Shown here: positions 9,301-17,518 of the stretch, piece after piece
How positions within the stretch are numbered: position 1 is the stretch's first letter
Layout of the letters: the number at the start of each line of letters is the position of its first letter
Assembly (NCBI GenBank): GCA_934247855.1
Contig: CAKQKA010000015.1
Location: 1 to 22,686, forward strand
DNA length: 22,686 bases
Source of the DNA: an uncultured Clostridia bacterium
Lineage (GTDB): Bacteria; Bacillota; Clostridia; Christensenellales; Borkfalkiaceae
Reading direction: 5' to 3'
Program-made: the position numbers and the translations under genes
Notes under the pieces: generated by a model
The model's database searches: none
Seen by the model: the letters and a program-made list of their open reading frames with translations, nothing else
Told to the model about the DNA's origin: nothing

Positions 9301-11039
9301 TGTCTTTCGGCGACGATATAGACGGAAAAGAGGGTTTCGCCGCGTTTAGGAGGGAGGGCAACCTCGATTTCGGGCTTTCGGGAACCAACTCCGATTATCG
9401 TTACAGATTTTTCGGAGGAAACTGGAAGTACGTCATCGGCGGCATAGAACAAACGGATAAGGAAGCGGAAGCGAGCCAGTATATTTACGCGACGACGGCG
9501 GTTACCGATTTCGTCGCTTCGTTCGCGCTGAAAGCGGAATTCAACGGTAACGATTCTTATGTTCAGGCGATATGGAACAAGCCTTCGGCGAATTCCTTGC
9601 AGGGGTGCGCGATGCGTCTTACGCCGGACGGAAAAATCGTCCTTATCGACAAAGGGAACAACGTCGCGGGAGAATATCTCATAAATGGCTTCGAACAAGA
9701 CAAATCGTATAACTTCACTATTGCGGTTAAGGGAAACAAGGCGTTCGTGTACTTCGGAAAAAATCAGAAACTCATTTTATCCGGTTCGTATATGGGCGGA
9801 AAAGGTTATTTCGGCTGGAGCGGCTCTTTCTCGCGTTACAGTATTTGTTCTTACGGGGTTTATTCTTCCGAGGGCAATTATAAGTTGCTCAGCGGCGCGA
9901 TTAGTGCTTTCGGTAACGAAAGAACGGGCGGGGTAGACCTCGAATTGTCTGGCGGCGGCGGAAATTACGGTTACGTCGCGATGAATAACGTTGCGGTTAC
10001 CGATTTCGCGTTGTCGTTCAATATGATGCTCACGAAAACGAACCTTATTTCCAGCGGACGTTTCAGAATTTATATCGGCGGAAAAAGCGGATACAATTCG
10101 CTCGAAAACGGACTGATTCTCCAGATCGACGACAGGGGCAGGATAAGCGTATACGAGGACGGAATTCAGAAAATCGAAAACGAGCAGGTCGGCGCGATAA
10201 ACACCGAAAGTTGTTACATCGTTATCGCTTACGTCGGCGGAGAACTGAAATTATACAAAGCGGATTACAGAGAAGATCTCGTTTACGTGAAGAAAAATAT
10301 AACCGAAGTATTCGCTTATCGTGATAGTTTTTGCCGTTCTGGCGCGCTGTCGTTCTTTACGCAGAACTCAACCGTGAGAATGTGTGACATAAGAGGGATA
10401 GCGCTTGCCGAAAATGAGGATTACACCAAGAGCGTGTTGTTCAGCGATTATTTCGTAGACGCACCTCCGGCTCCGGAACCGGAAATCATCTCCGCCCCCG
10501 CAACGAAGGGTTACGAAAACGATTTCTCGGATAAGAAGACTCTCGGCGATTTTACGCGGTACAGCGGTTCGGTGAGCGTGCGTGATGGCGTTCTTATTGT
10601 TGACGGAGTGAACGGCAACAACTGGGACGCGGGCGCGGGGCTTGCTTACGGAACGTTTAAAAACTTCGAACTCAAAGTTAAAATGAAAGTCGTAAACGCC
10701 TATGGCTTTGGCGCGATAGAGTTCAATAAATCCTCGCCGAGCGTAAACCATCAGCAGTCGGCGATAACGCTTCTCGTAACGAACAGTTCGGCGAGCCTGT
10801 ACTTAGGAAACGATGTATATCAGCCGGGTTCGGACGTCGGCGTAGCTTTGGACGAAAACGGATATATTTCCGTAACGCTGAGAGTCAAAGACGGCGTGAT
10901 CACTTACGATCTTGGCTCGGGAAGCGCGACTTTCGCCATTTCCGAACTCAAGAGAAACAACCTGACGAGCGGCTTTATTTCGTTCAACGCAGGTTCTAAC
11001 AGAATTTATTTCGACGATTTAAAAATAACTTTATTATAA
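6339..11039 (+). CDS. Secreted GH13 alpha-amylase-family lipoprotein (neopullulanase-like) with long beta-sandwich tail
   Basis: A 1566-residue extracellular lipoprotein: signal with lipobox L-S-A-C (Cys26). Residues about 70-160 resemble the CBM34-type N-terminal domain of neopullulanases; 185-600 are a GH13 barrel starting VWYSAMPDSFFNGN. Catalytic residues fit the family: nucleophile Asp382 in GWRMDVG, acid/base Glu421 in LSEHANG, stabiliser Asp484 in LTTHDLTR. Region I is odd: LDGVFEY where Asn-His is expected; region V reads SPLID instead of MPKLN-like. A C-terminal amylase beta domain ends near 670. About five further lectin-like beta-sandwich modules follow, with a Pro-rich linker (DAPPAPEPE) at about 1374 before the last. 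Typical neopullulanases are 500-600 residues, so most of this protein is accessory. It lacks a clear Shine-Dalgarno and lies 21 bases after the permease. Role: cleaving alpha-glucan-type polymer at the surface; exact bond specificity unknown. Confidence 0.88.
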   Translation: MKKTKSYVLNVFIGISLVLGICLSACMGGCKTGGGSSDNSQTDKMSTKYVNTYFNEQDLYHDQAYKYMSPLEPTSTDNVTVRLKCLYGSCRSAKIWYTEDSGLNCKFESVDMEFEISDVNRRYEYWVGTIPASSKTKRYHFSLTNDKETIYYNFSGLSEEAITKTDGDWIIMPDFTTPDWSKGTVWYSAMPDSFFNGNVLNDKTGGTFADAWGNYHSSMSGYFGGDYAGLEAKIGYINQLGADSLFINPVWLTTHNAGYGAFDFMQSDSAFGSEEMLRFLTDALHDRDMEIMLDGVFEYVNAANILFNKEMKYPYIDGGLSSGDKYYDFVQRDSNGEVIYSVWGSPLIDFSSEIVRDYFYRNEDSVMQYYIRNVGIDGWRMDVGSSLSGSDKTNFGTSTQILKDMREYVKQANKDALFLSEHANGDQFDYILDSKWNYAFGYAIRDWAAGLSNPSVLMNTLEYGVLGLPRSVANSSYNFLTTHDLTRIIDIADYKGGDKTSTFNAANLLMFTFVGSPCIYYGEEIGLEGQNVIAGETAKSFFNSMSWDETDVNYEIYNMTRALGALRRLYPSVFKDGAYLNVYSETNDDNPSGIISFARMGEDGSVISAVNATNSVVKNFTLDIGKIDIRDGSVLTDYLTGRKYKVQNGKITVDVYPGGSIFVTGSVSDEYVACRNKCNIGNATYSVSADGADLVLSGSGSISGATDSFGFVYEKAFGNSAASVTLGSGEYALMIRDGLNVDDAVYGVKINGNKVRAFTRTAKGEKVSYFTTREFPSGSVVTVERTDDDVFFYFVNGKRYDLATVNADYYVYAGLGVVADATVMGFEVSRTTPQRSTAFAGNIGSFTYAIGNYEINNGLKLLGSGKSSSLIAPIKMSDFTVKTLLESKSQYGFAGIAVGYANDYVFLGRYDGKIVAAHVTDGDLAVYDSVDDRAGNVTLQLEKVGGVYKAIIVDDGSYIVVADNIYANYSKVDAMLVAEDCEAQFGYLSFGDDIDGKEGFAAFRREGNLDFGLSGTNSDYRYRFFGGNWKYVIGGIEQTDKEAEASQYIYATTAVTDFVASFALKAEFNGNDSYVQAIWNKPSANSLQGCAMRLTPDGKIVLIDKGNNVAGEYLINGFEQDKSYNFTIAVKGNKAFVYFGKNQKLILSGSYMGGKGYFGWSGSFSRYSICSYGVYSSEGNYKLLSGAISAFGNERTGGVDLELSGGGGNYGYVAMNNVAVTDFALSFNMMLTKTNLISSGRFRIYIGGKSGYNSLENGLILQIDDRGRISVYEDGIQKIENEQVGAINTESCYIVIAYVGGELKLYKADYREDLVYVKKNITEVFAYRDSFCRSGALSFFTQNSTVRMCDIRGIALAENEDYTKSVLFSDYFVDAPPAPEPEIISAPATKGYENDFSDKKTLGDFTRYSGSVSVRDGVLIVDGVNGNNWDAGAGLAYGTFKNFELKVKMKVVNAYGFGAIEFNKSSPSVNHQQSAITLLVTNSSASLYLGNDVYQPGSDVGVALDENGYISVTLRVKDGVITYDLGSGSATFAISELKRNNLTSGFISFNAGSNRIYFDDLKITLL

Positions 11040-13873
11040 TGAAAAAAACACACGGCAAATATTCCTCGCTTGTTTTCTGGGCGTGGAATGACGCGATAAC
11101 CCGCGACGGCATAGACGAACAGTTGGAGCAGTTCGCCTATGCCGGTATAGGCGGCGCGGTAATTCACGCAAGAGCGGGTTTGAAAATCGAATATATGTCC
11201 GAAGAATGGCTTGATTTAGTTGTTTATTCGACGCAAAAAGCAAAAGAACTTGGTTTAAAAATCGTCATTTACGACGAAAATGGATGGCCGTCGGGTTTTG
11301 CCGGCGGCGCGATTGTTCAATTGAATCCCGATTTTGCGATGAAACAATTGGTTTTTTCCGAGGGAATTCCTTGTTCGGGCGAAGTTTTTTGTTCGTTTGC
11401 AAAAACATCCGAAGGCTATTCCATAGGAGGAAAGGACTTGTTTGTCTGCGTGAAGAGAAACAACGATTACGTCGATCTGACCGACAGACACGTCACCGAA
11501 AAATTTATCGAACTAACGCACGAAAAATATAAAAAAGCGTGCGGAGAAGAGTTCGGAAAAACAATCGTCGCAGTTTTCACTGATGAGCCGCAATATTCTT
11601 CGTTCGAGAATTATTGTTATCCGTATTCCTACGGCATAGACGAGGAATTCTACGATTTTTGCGGCTTGAATTTAAAGGAAAATCTCTGGCGGTTATACGC
11701 CGAAAAGGAGGGCGAATTCAAGGAAAAATATTTAAAGTTCTTTTCGGAACGCTTTGTGAAAAACTACACGGCGGTCGTCGCCGACTGGTGCGAAAAAAAT
11801 CATCTGGAAATGACGGGGCATCTGAGTGCGGAGGACGGTGTTATTTCGCAGGCATGCGGCAACGGCGGGGTAATGAAGCATTACCGCGTAATGCAACGCC
11901 CCGGGATAGATTATCTTGGCAGAAGATTCGTCTCCCCCGTTCTTTTGAAACAGGCGGAATCCGTGAAAAATCAATGCGGAAAGGAAATTGTTTTGAGCGA
12001 GAGTTTCGGCGGCGCGGGTTGGGGTGCGAGTATGAAGGATTACGCGATGATGTGGCTTTATCAGGCGGCGTTCGGAATAAATCAGCTTTGCGCGCACCTT
12101 TCGCCCTATTCGATTTCGGGCGTGAGAAAAAGAGATTATCCCGGCTTTTTTTCCGACGTTCAACCTTGGTGGAAACACGCCGACGAATTTTTCGGCAGAG
12201 TGGAAAGCCTAAACGAATTATTGTCCTCGGGTAAGCCGAAAAACAGAGTGGCAGTGTTCCATCCTTTGGCGCATGCGCTCAGATTGGAGAATTTTTCTCC
12301 CGAGCAAAGAGAACTTTCCACGCAATTCAGGTTGCTTACCGAAAATCTTTTGGATTGTCAGATAGGCTTCGATTATGTCGACGAACAAGCCGTTGCATCC
12401 GCCATGATAAAAGACGGAAAACTCGTTGTCGGCGAGTGTGAATACGAACTGGTTCTTTATCTCGACGATACTCTCGACGAAAAGGCGAAAAAGGCTCTTC
12501 GCGGCGTTAAAACAGCTGTTTTGGGGCGGGATTTGTTCAATCGTCGCAACGATATCGAAAGGTGGTTCGATTCGATAAGGTATCGCCGCCGGGCGAGCGT
12601 TACGGGCAACGACGGCATTTTAAGCGGGCTTATCGTTTCGTATAAAGAAACGCCAGGCGGAGCACTCGTTTACATTTACAACAAGGACGGAAACGCCGAT
12701 AAAAAAGCGTATTTAAACGGCGATTTTAAGTCCGTGAAGGAGATTTCTTTTAACGGATACGAGAAAATCATCCTCGCAACGCCATGCGAAAAAGGCGGGT
12801 TCTGCCATATAGAAATTCCGCGAGGCGAAGCGAAAACTTACATATTTTCTAACGAAGAAAACAGTTGCTTTTATTCGGAAACAGAAGAGGAAATAATTGT
12901 TAAAAAAGGGGATTTAAAGGATAAAAACTGCCTTACGATAGACAAAGCGTGTTATTCTTTTAACGGAAAAGACTATTCGCCTGTCAAGGACGTGTTAAAA
13001 GTCGCGTCGGAAATTTATTCCCGCGGCGGCGAGGTTTTTGTTAGATACGCGTTCGTTTGCAACGCGGACGAAGCGGAAATTTCTCTTCACACCGAAAACG
13101 GATATAAGGAAATTCTTGTGAATGGTTACCCGCCGAAGCAAACTGAAGAAAAATTTCTGAGCGGAAAGTTGCTTGCGTACGACATTTCGGGTTTAGTTAA
13201 AAAAGGTGAAAACTCGGTCGTTATGAAATACGAAATTCCAAAAGACGTAGCGGTTAAGGACGAGTGGGAATTCGAGAGTTTAAGAAATATCTACTTTTTG
13301 CCGATAGAACCCGAAAGCGTTTATTTAACAGGCGATTTTTCCGTGAGTTGCGATATCGGGTTCGCAGATTGCGGATATCTTAAAAGCGACGGGGCGTTCG
13401 TCATAGAAGAGAAGAAAGAAATAAACAGCATTGACATAACCGGTTCGGGCGCGCCGTTTTATCGCGGCAGAGCGGATATTTTCGCGGAGGTGGATTATCG
13501 CGGCGGCGAGGCGTATATTCGTGCGGAGTTTTTCGGGAGCATGGCGGAACTGTTCGTCAACGGGAAATCCGCGGGTTGTCTTTTCGACGGAGAAAAGGCG
13601 AAAGTCACCTCTTTGCTCGAGAAAGGCGTGAACGAAATCAGACTCGAGTTGTATTCGACGAACAGAAATCTTCTCGGCGCGCACCATCACGTCAGCGGAG
13701 AGGTGAGAATGACTGGCAGAAACACTTTCGAGGGCAAAAAAGGCTTCGAGGACTTCGTTAATCCTTCCGCGCCGCAAATCACTTACACCGAATCCTATTC
13801 GTTTATTCCGTTCGGCGTTAAAAAACTTACGTTCGTCACGGAAACGGTGTATAATAAACAATACAGACTTTAA
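11039..13873 (+). CDS. Cytoplasmic GH106-like glycoside hydrolase (alpha-L-rhamnosidase-related)
   Basis: A 944-residue protein without signal peptide. The N-terminal barrel carries hallmarks of the family often annotated as glycosyl hydrolase related to GH106: FWAWND at the start, GIGGAVIHAR, YDENGWPSG, FTDEP (Glu183), TGHLSAEDG, LSESFGG.GWG (Glu321) and HLSPYSISGVRKRDYP. Glu183 and Glu321 are candidate catalytic carboxylates by position; this is inference. A middle domain (about 400-520, RVAVFHPLAHALRLE) resembles the GATase-like domain of such enzymes, and two galactose-binding-like beta-sandwich regions follow (about 650-740 and 800-900), the second with the NLLGAHHH signature. The ATG overlaps the previous gene's TAA (TAATG) and no Shine-Dalgarno is visible, so translation probably depends on coupling. 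Substrate uncertain: it may remove a side-chain sugar such as rhamnose from imported oligosaccharides, but related proteins have untested specificities. Confidence 0.75.
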   Translation: MKKTHGKYSSLVFWAWNDAITRDGIDEQLEQFAYAGIGGAVIHARAGLKIEYMSEEWLDLVVYSTQKAKELGLKIVIYDENGWPSGFAGGAIVQLNPDFAMKQLVFSEGIPCSGEVFCSFAKTSEGYSIGGKDLFVCVKRNNDYVDLTDRHVTEKFIELTHEKYKKACGEEFGKTIVAVFTDEPQYSSFENYCYPYSYGIDEEFYDFCGLNLKENLWRLYAEKEGEFKEKYLKFFSERFVKNYTAVVADWCEKNHLEMTGHLSAEDGVISQACGNGGVMKHYRVMQRPGIDYLGRRFVSPVLLKQAESVKNQCGKEIVLSESFGGAGWGASMKDYAMMWLYQAAFGINQLCAHLSPYSISGVRKRDYPGFFSDVQPWWKHADEFFGRVESLNELLSSGKPKNRVAVFHPLAHALRLENFSPEQRELSTQFRLLTENLLDCQIGFDYVDEQAVASAMIKDGKLVVGECEYELVLYLDDTLDEKAKKALRGVKTAVLGRDLFNRRNDIERWFDSIRYRRRASVTGNDGILSGLIVSYKETPGGALVYIYNKDGNADKKAYLNGDFKSVKEISFNGYEKIILATPCEKGGFCHIEIPRGEAKTYIFSNEENSCFYSETEEEIIVKKGDLKDKNCLTIDKACYSFNGKDYSPVKDVLKVASEIYSRGGEVFVRYAFVCNADEAEISLHTENGYKEILVNGYPPKQTEEKFLSGKLLAYDISGLVKKGENSVVMKYEIPKDVAVKDEWEFESLRNIYFLPIEPESVYLTGDFSVSCDIGFADCGYLKSDGAFVIEEKKEINSIDITGSGAPFYRGRADIFAEVDYRGGEAYIRAEFFGSMAELFVNGKSAGCLFDGEKAKVTSLLEKGVNEIRLELYSTNRNLLGAHHHVSGEVRMTGRNTFEGKKGFEDFVNPSAPQITYTESYSFIPFGVKKLTFVTETVYNKQYRL

Positions 13874-13903
13874 TGAAGCAATCTTTATTTGCGGAGGTTA
13901 CTT

Positions 13904-16900
13904 ATGAAATGTTATTACGACGGCAGTCAACGTTTTTTAAAGGGAAATTTATGCAGCGGCAACGTCGTCGAATTCAATATTTTAACGGAAGGCGTTTCTG
14001 CGGCGAAACTCGTTTACACAGAGGATATAAGCGAAACATACTCCAAAGCGAACAAAATCGCGGTCGAAATGAGAAAAACGGACGGCGGTTTTTCCTGCAA
14101 AGTCGTTTTACCGCCTCGGGCGATACGCTATCGTTTTGAACTGAACGACGGTGAAAACACGCGTATTTATTTCGCTTGCGGACTAAGCGACGGGCATGAA
14201 GAAAAATTCGACAACGATTTCATTGTCGTTCCAGATTTCGATACGCCCGAATGGTCGAAAGGCGCGGTCTGGTATCAGATTATGCCGGACGCGTTTTTCA
14301 ACGGCGATACCATTGCGGGGAAGAGCAACGCGAACGGAACTTTCGTAAACTCCTGGGCTAACGACCGCTTAGGAAAAAACGATTATTACGGCGGGGATTT
14401 GTTCGGAATCGCCCGGAAAGTCGAGTATTTAAAAAGTCTTTCGGTGGATGTCGTGAGTGTGAATCCCGTGTGGATGACGACTCATCAGGCGGGTTACGGT
14501 TCGTTCGATATTGAGCAGGTCGATGCGACGTTCGGCGGAATAAACGGGCTGAAACGTCTCATCGAAGTTCTGCATAAAAACGGCATAAAAATCATTCTCG
14601 ACGGCGTTTTTCAGTATTACCACAAATACGGCAAACTGCTTAATGAAGCGAAAATTTTTCCGTTTGATGACGCCGAATGCAAGAAAAACGAGGATATGTT
14701 TCTGCGCAATGCCGCGGGCGAGGTGATAACGGGAACATGGGGGCATCCGACCGTGGACTATTCTTCCGCAAAAGAGAGAGAAATGATAGCAGGCGAGAAT
14801 TCGCCGGTGAAAAGATATCTTAAACTCGGCGCGGACGGCTGGCGGCTCGACGTGGGCAACACTTACGAGGGTAGCAATCAGGACGATTATGGTACTTGCG
14901 TGACCGCGCTCGGATATATTTACGACGCGGCGAAATCGGTGGGGAAAGACAAACTTGTGCTGACTGAACACCCGTGGGGCGAAATGTTCTCGTCGAAAAA
15001 GTGCGAAAGCAAGTGGAACTACGATTTCGGTTATCCGCTCAGGGATTGGGCGGCGGGAAAAATCGATAACAAAAATGCGGCGAAACGTATAAACGCAGCA
15101 GTTTTGTCGTTACCGAGGGCTGTCGCGCAGTCTTGTTTCAATTTTATAACCACTCACGATTTGTCGCGGATTTTATATTATTGCAATGGTGATGTCGAGG
15201 CGTTCAAAGCGGCTCTCGCAGTTCAGTTCGCGTTTGTCGGGTCGCTCTCGATTTACAGCGGCGACGAGGTCGGCATGGTCGGCAGTCCCGCAGAATTCGT
15301 ATGCGCCGCCGCCCCGACGTCGTTCGGGAGTTTCGAGTGGAACGAGGAAAAGCAAAACAAGGATTTGCTTGGAATTTATAAGCAACTCGCGAAGCTAAGA
15401 AGGGAAAAAAGAGATTTGTTCATAAATGGTTCGTGTTTCGCGTTCGATTGCGGCGATAACGCGATCGCAGTGATACGTTCTTATAATGACGATACGGTTA
15501 TCGCCGTGGGGAACGTCGGTAATCGCGCCCGCGCAGAATTTAATCTGCCGTTTATTTCTGACGGAAAGTATACGGATATTATAAGCGGAACGGTCGCAGA
15601 GGTCAAAAACGGAAAATTCTCGGCGAACGTTTCCCACGGGTGCGCCGTGTACGCAAAAAATTTCGGGGTCGGGTATTTAAACGGCTTCGAGGTTTCCGGC
15701 GACGTTAGGTTTGTCGGCGATAAATACGTTTTATCCGAAAATTCATATCTGAAAGGAGTCGTTTACGGCTGTTTCGATGTCGAAGTTGACGGAAATGCGG
15801 TCGTTGAAGTTGGTAGTGTTACGGTTAGTGAAAATTTTATCGCAATCGGCGGAAAACGCATCCCCAAAAAAGGCAAAGTTGAATTGAGTCGCAACGAAGA
15901 TGATACGGTGAGCGTGTTTAACAACCGCGCGGAAACGGCGAGGGAAAAAGTTTACGACGGCTATACCGTCCCCGTAACCGTTTATGGCGGCGGAGAAACG
16001 CGTCTTTTCGTGAAAAAAAGCGTCGGACAAAAACTCGTCGCGGACGAAGCGAACGGAATTAACGGAATGTTCGACCAGCGCGGCGATAAGCTGGCGACGG
16101 GCAATATAGAAGGCGATTTTTCAGCCGAAATCGAACTACTCGACGACGGTGGCGCGGAACTTATCACCGACGGAGCGGGAATCGGAGTTTCGGTCGAGGA
16201 CGGAAAAACGACGTTTTACAGGAGAGTAATAGACGATACGGAAGTTTTAGTTGAACGTAAAAGCGGTTACTCGCAAAAAAGAGGTCTTTCAACCTCAAAA
16301 GGTCGCTCGCTGATAATTGAAAGGTTCGGTTATCTCGTGTCCGCTTACGTTTCGGACGGAAAGTCGATGAAAAAACTTGGAGAAGTCAAGGCGAATTATT
16401 CTGAGTCGAGGCTCGGGATAAAAGGCGAACTTAAAAAACTCGTTTTCGGAGACGGAAAAAGCAGGGCGTGTCCGCACGGATGCGAAAGAATAAAATTCAA
16501 CGGTTTTTCGGCGGAAAATTCGAGAAAAATATTCAGATTAAATTCTGTTTCGGGGAAGTGGAAAGGTTGTGAAGAGGGAATCGTTCTAACCTCGGCGAAA
16601 GGCGCTTTCGAAACCGAAAAAACGTATAAAGATTTCGAGTTGTTCTTCACGCTGACGGGTAGATTAAACATAAAAGCAGGTGGAGTAGAAATAGGATTCG
16701 CCGACGACGGAAAAACGAATTACGCGGTTAAAAGGAAAAATGACGAGATCAGAATTTACTCGGGTATGCCGTTAAAGTTTGAAAAAAGTGTTGCATGCAA
16801 TGCAAAAAGAGGGAAAATTGTTTTCGAATTTTTCAAAAAAGGTTGCGTTTTCGGCAATTTCTGGATTCAGGAATACGATTCCGAATGGACGTTCGAACGC

Positions 16901-17437
16901 GGGAATTGCTATTTTAACAAGAGAAACGAACTCAAATTCATCAGCGACGACGGCGATTTTTACGCCGTTTCGTCGAAGGCGTTTTCGGATATCGCGCTGG
17001 CGGCGAACGTCAGATTCAACAAATCGGAATCCTGTTCCGACGGCGATTTTTATATCATTTCGGGACATTCGCCGTTTTTGAAAGACAAAAGCGGGTTTGC
17101 CGTGAGGATTACTCATTCGAAAAAGGTTGAAGCAATTCTGGACGGAGAAACGATCGCGAGCGAAAAGGTAGACGATCTGGACCCGAACAGTTTCTTCATA
17201 CGATTGATAAAAAAGGGCAACGAGTTGACGATACGAATCGCGCCGTCTTATAACGACAAAACGGAAAGGGAAGTCGTTAACTGCAAATTGCCGGGCAAGG
17301 CGGGCGGCGTTCTGGCGTTTTACGGAAGAAGAATAAGCGGAACGATATCCGATTTCATAGCAAAATCCGTTCCCGACGCGGAATTCGTAAAAACAAAAAC
17401 AAGCGTCGCAAGACCGACTTATATCTGGCTTTGTTGA
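13904..17437 (+). CDS. Cytoplasmic GH13 alpha-amylase-family enzyme with beta-sandwich tail (paralogue of the secreted GH13)
   Basis: A 1177-residue protein. The ATG at 13904 is chosen because GGAGG at 13893-13897 is six bases upstream; an in-frame TTG at 13889 would bury that site. No signal peptide, so it is predicted intracellular. Residues 1-105 are CBM34-like; the GH13 barrel starts VWYQIMPDAFFNGD (about 122). Catalytic triad intact: Asp316 in GWRLDVG, Glu355 in LTEHPWG, Asp419 in ITTHDLSR. Region I reads LDGVFQYYH, again lacking the usual Asn-His, and region V reads HPTVD. Shared blocks with the secreted enzyme (SKWNY.FGY..RDWAAG, LPR.VA.S..NF.TTHDL.RI) show the two are paralogues. After about residue 590, some 580 residues of beta-rich modules follow, which is unusual for an intracellular amylase. 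Likely job: shortening imported oligosaccharides to small sugars. Thirty bases separate it from the previous gene. Confidence 0.87.
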   Translation: MKCYYDGSQRFLKGNLCSGNVVEFNILTEGVSAAKLVYTEDISETYSKANKIAVEMRKTDGGFSCKVVLPPRAIRYRFELNDGENTRIYFACGLSDGHEEKFDNDFIVVPDFDTPEWSKGAVWYQIMPDAFFNGDTIAGKSNANGTFVNSWANDRLGKNDYYGGDLFGIARKVEYLKSLSVDVVSVNPVWMTTHQAGYGSFDIEQVDATFGGINGLKRLIEVLHKNGIKIILDGVFQYYHKYGKLLNEAKIFPFDDAECKKNEDMFLRNAAGEVITGTWGHPTVDYSSAKEREMIAGENSPVKRYLKLGADGWRLDVGNTYEGSNQDDYGTCVTALGYIYDAAKSVGKDKLVLTEHPWGEMFSSKKCESKWNYDFGYPLRDWAAGKIDNKNAAKRINAAVLSLPRAVAQSCFNFITTHDLSRILYYCNGDVEAFKAALAVQFAFVGSLSIYSGDEVGMVGSPAEFVCAAAPTSFGSFEWNEEKQNKDLLGIYKQLAKLRREKRDLFINGSCFAFDCGDNAIAVIRSYNDDTVIAVGNVGNRARAEFNLPFISDGKYTDIISGTVAEVKNGKFSANVSHGCAVYAKNFGVGYLNGFEVSGDVRFVGDKYVLSENSYLKGVVYGCFDVEVDGNAVVEVGSVTVSENFIAIGGKRIPKKGKVELSRNEDDTVSVFNNRAETAREKVYDGYTVPVTVYGGGETRLFVKKSVGQKLVADEANGINGMFDQRGDKLATGNIEGDFSAEIELLDDGGAELITDGAGIGVSVEDGKTTFYRRVIDDTEVLVERKSGYSQKRGLSTSKGRSLIIERFGYLVSAYVSDGKSMKKLGEVKANYSESRLGIKGELKKLVFGDGKSRACPHGCERIKFNGFSAENSRKIFRLNSVSGKWKGCEEGIVLTSAKGAFETEKTYKDFELFFTLTGRLNIKAGGVEIGFADDGKTNYAVKRKNDEIRIYSGMPLKFEKSVACNAKRGKIVFEFFKKGCVFGNFWIQEYDSEWTFERGNCYFNKRNELKFISDDGDFYAVSSKAFSDIALAANVRFNKSESCSDGDFYIISGHSPFLKDKSGFAVRITHSKKVEAILDGETIASEKVDDLDPNSFFIRLIKKGNELTIRIAPSYNDKTEREVVNCKLPGKAGGVLAFYGRRISGTISDFIAKSVPDAEFVKTKTSVARPTYIWLC

Positions 17438-17462
17438 CATAATTTTGTTTTTAATATACAAT
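17434..17462 (+). promoter_or_regulatory. Promoter P1 of the LacI-family regulator gene
   Basis: TTGACA (17434-17439), 17-base spacer, TACAAT (17457-17462). The -35 overlaps the stop codon of the upstream GH13 gene. It gives the regulator a transcript independent of the enzyme operon. It is a near copy of the promoter 56 bases downstream. Confidence 0.75.
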
Positions 17463-17489
17463 ATTAGTTTTTAATGTGCAACATATAAG

Positions 17490-17518
17490 TTGACATAATT
17501 TAGCTTTTAGTATATAAT
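17490..17518 (+). promoter_or_regulatory. Promoter P2 of the LacI-family regulator gene (full consensus)
   Basis: TTGACA (17490-17495), 17-base spacer, TATAAT (17513-17518), a perfect sigma-A consensus. A start near 17525 would give a leader of about 22 bases, without a clear Shine-Dalgarno, before the ATG at 17547. Confidence 0.85.

Noticed and set aside
8997..9698. Long - strand ORF (233 codons) inside the secreted GH13 gene
   Set aside because: Antisense to a well-supported gene, Arg/Val-rich composition typical of a shadow of biased codon use, no recognisable domain.
11614..12234. 206-codon + strand ORF in another frame of the GH106-like gene
   Set aside because: Very Arg-rich alternative frame overlapping conserved hydrolase motifs; not a real gene.
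13889..13903. TTG start five codons upstream of the second GH13 start
   Set aside because: It would place the GGAGG ribosome site inside the coding region; ATG 13904 is correctly spaced.
13873..14139. 88-codon + ORF whose ATG overlaps the GH106-like stop (TAATG)
   Set aside because: It overlaps the start of the second GH13 out of frame, and the GGAGG site fits the GH13 ATG at 13904 instead; the overlap could at most aid reinitiation.
16772..17461. 229-codon - strand ORF under the second GH13 tail
   Set aside because: Antisense shadow with no family signature; its start region coincides with the LacI promoter area by chance.
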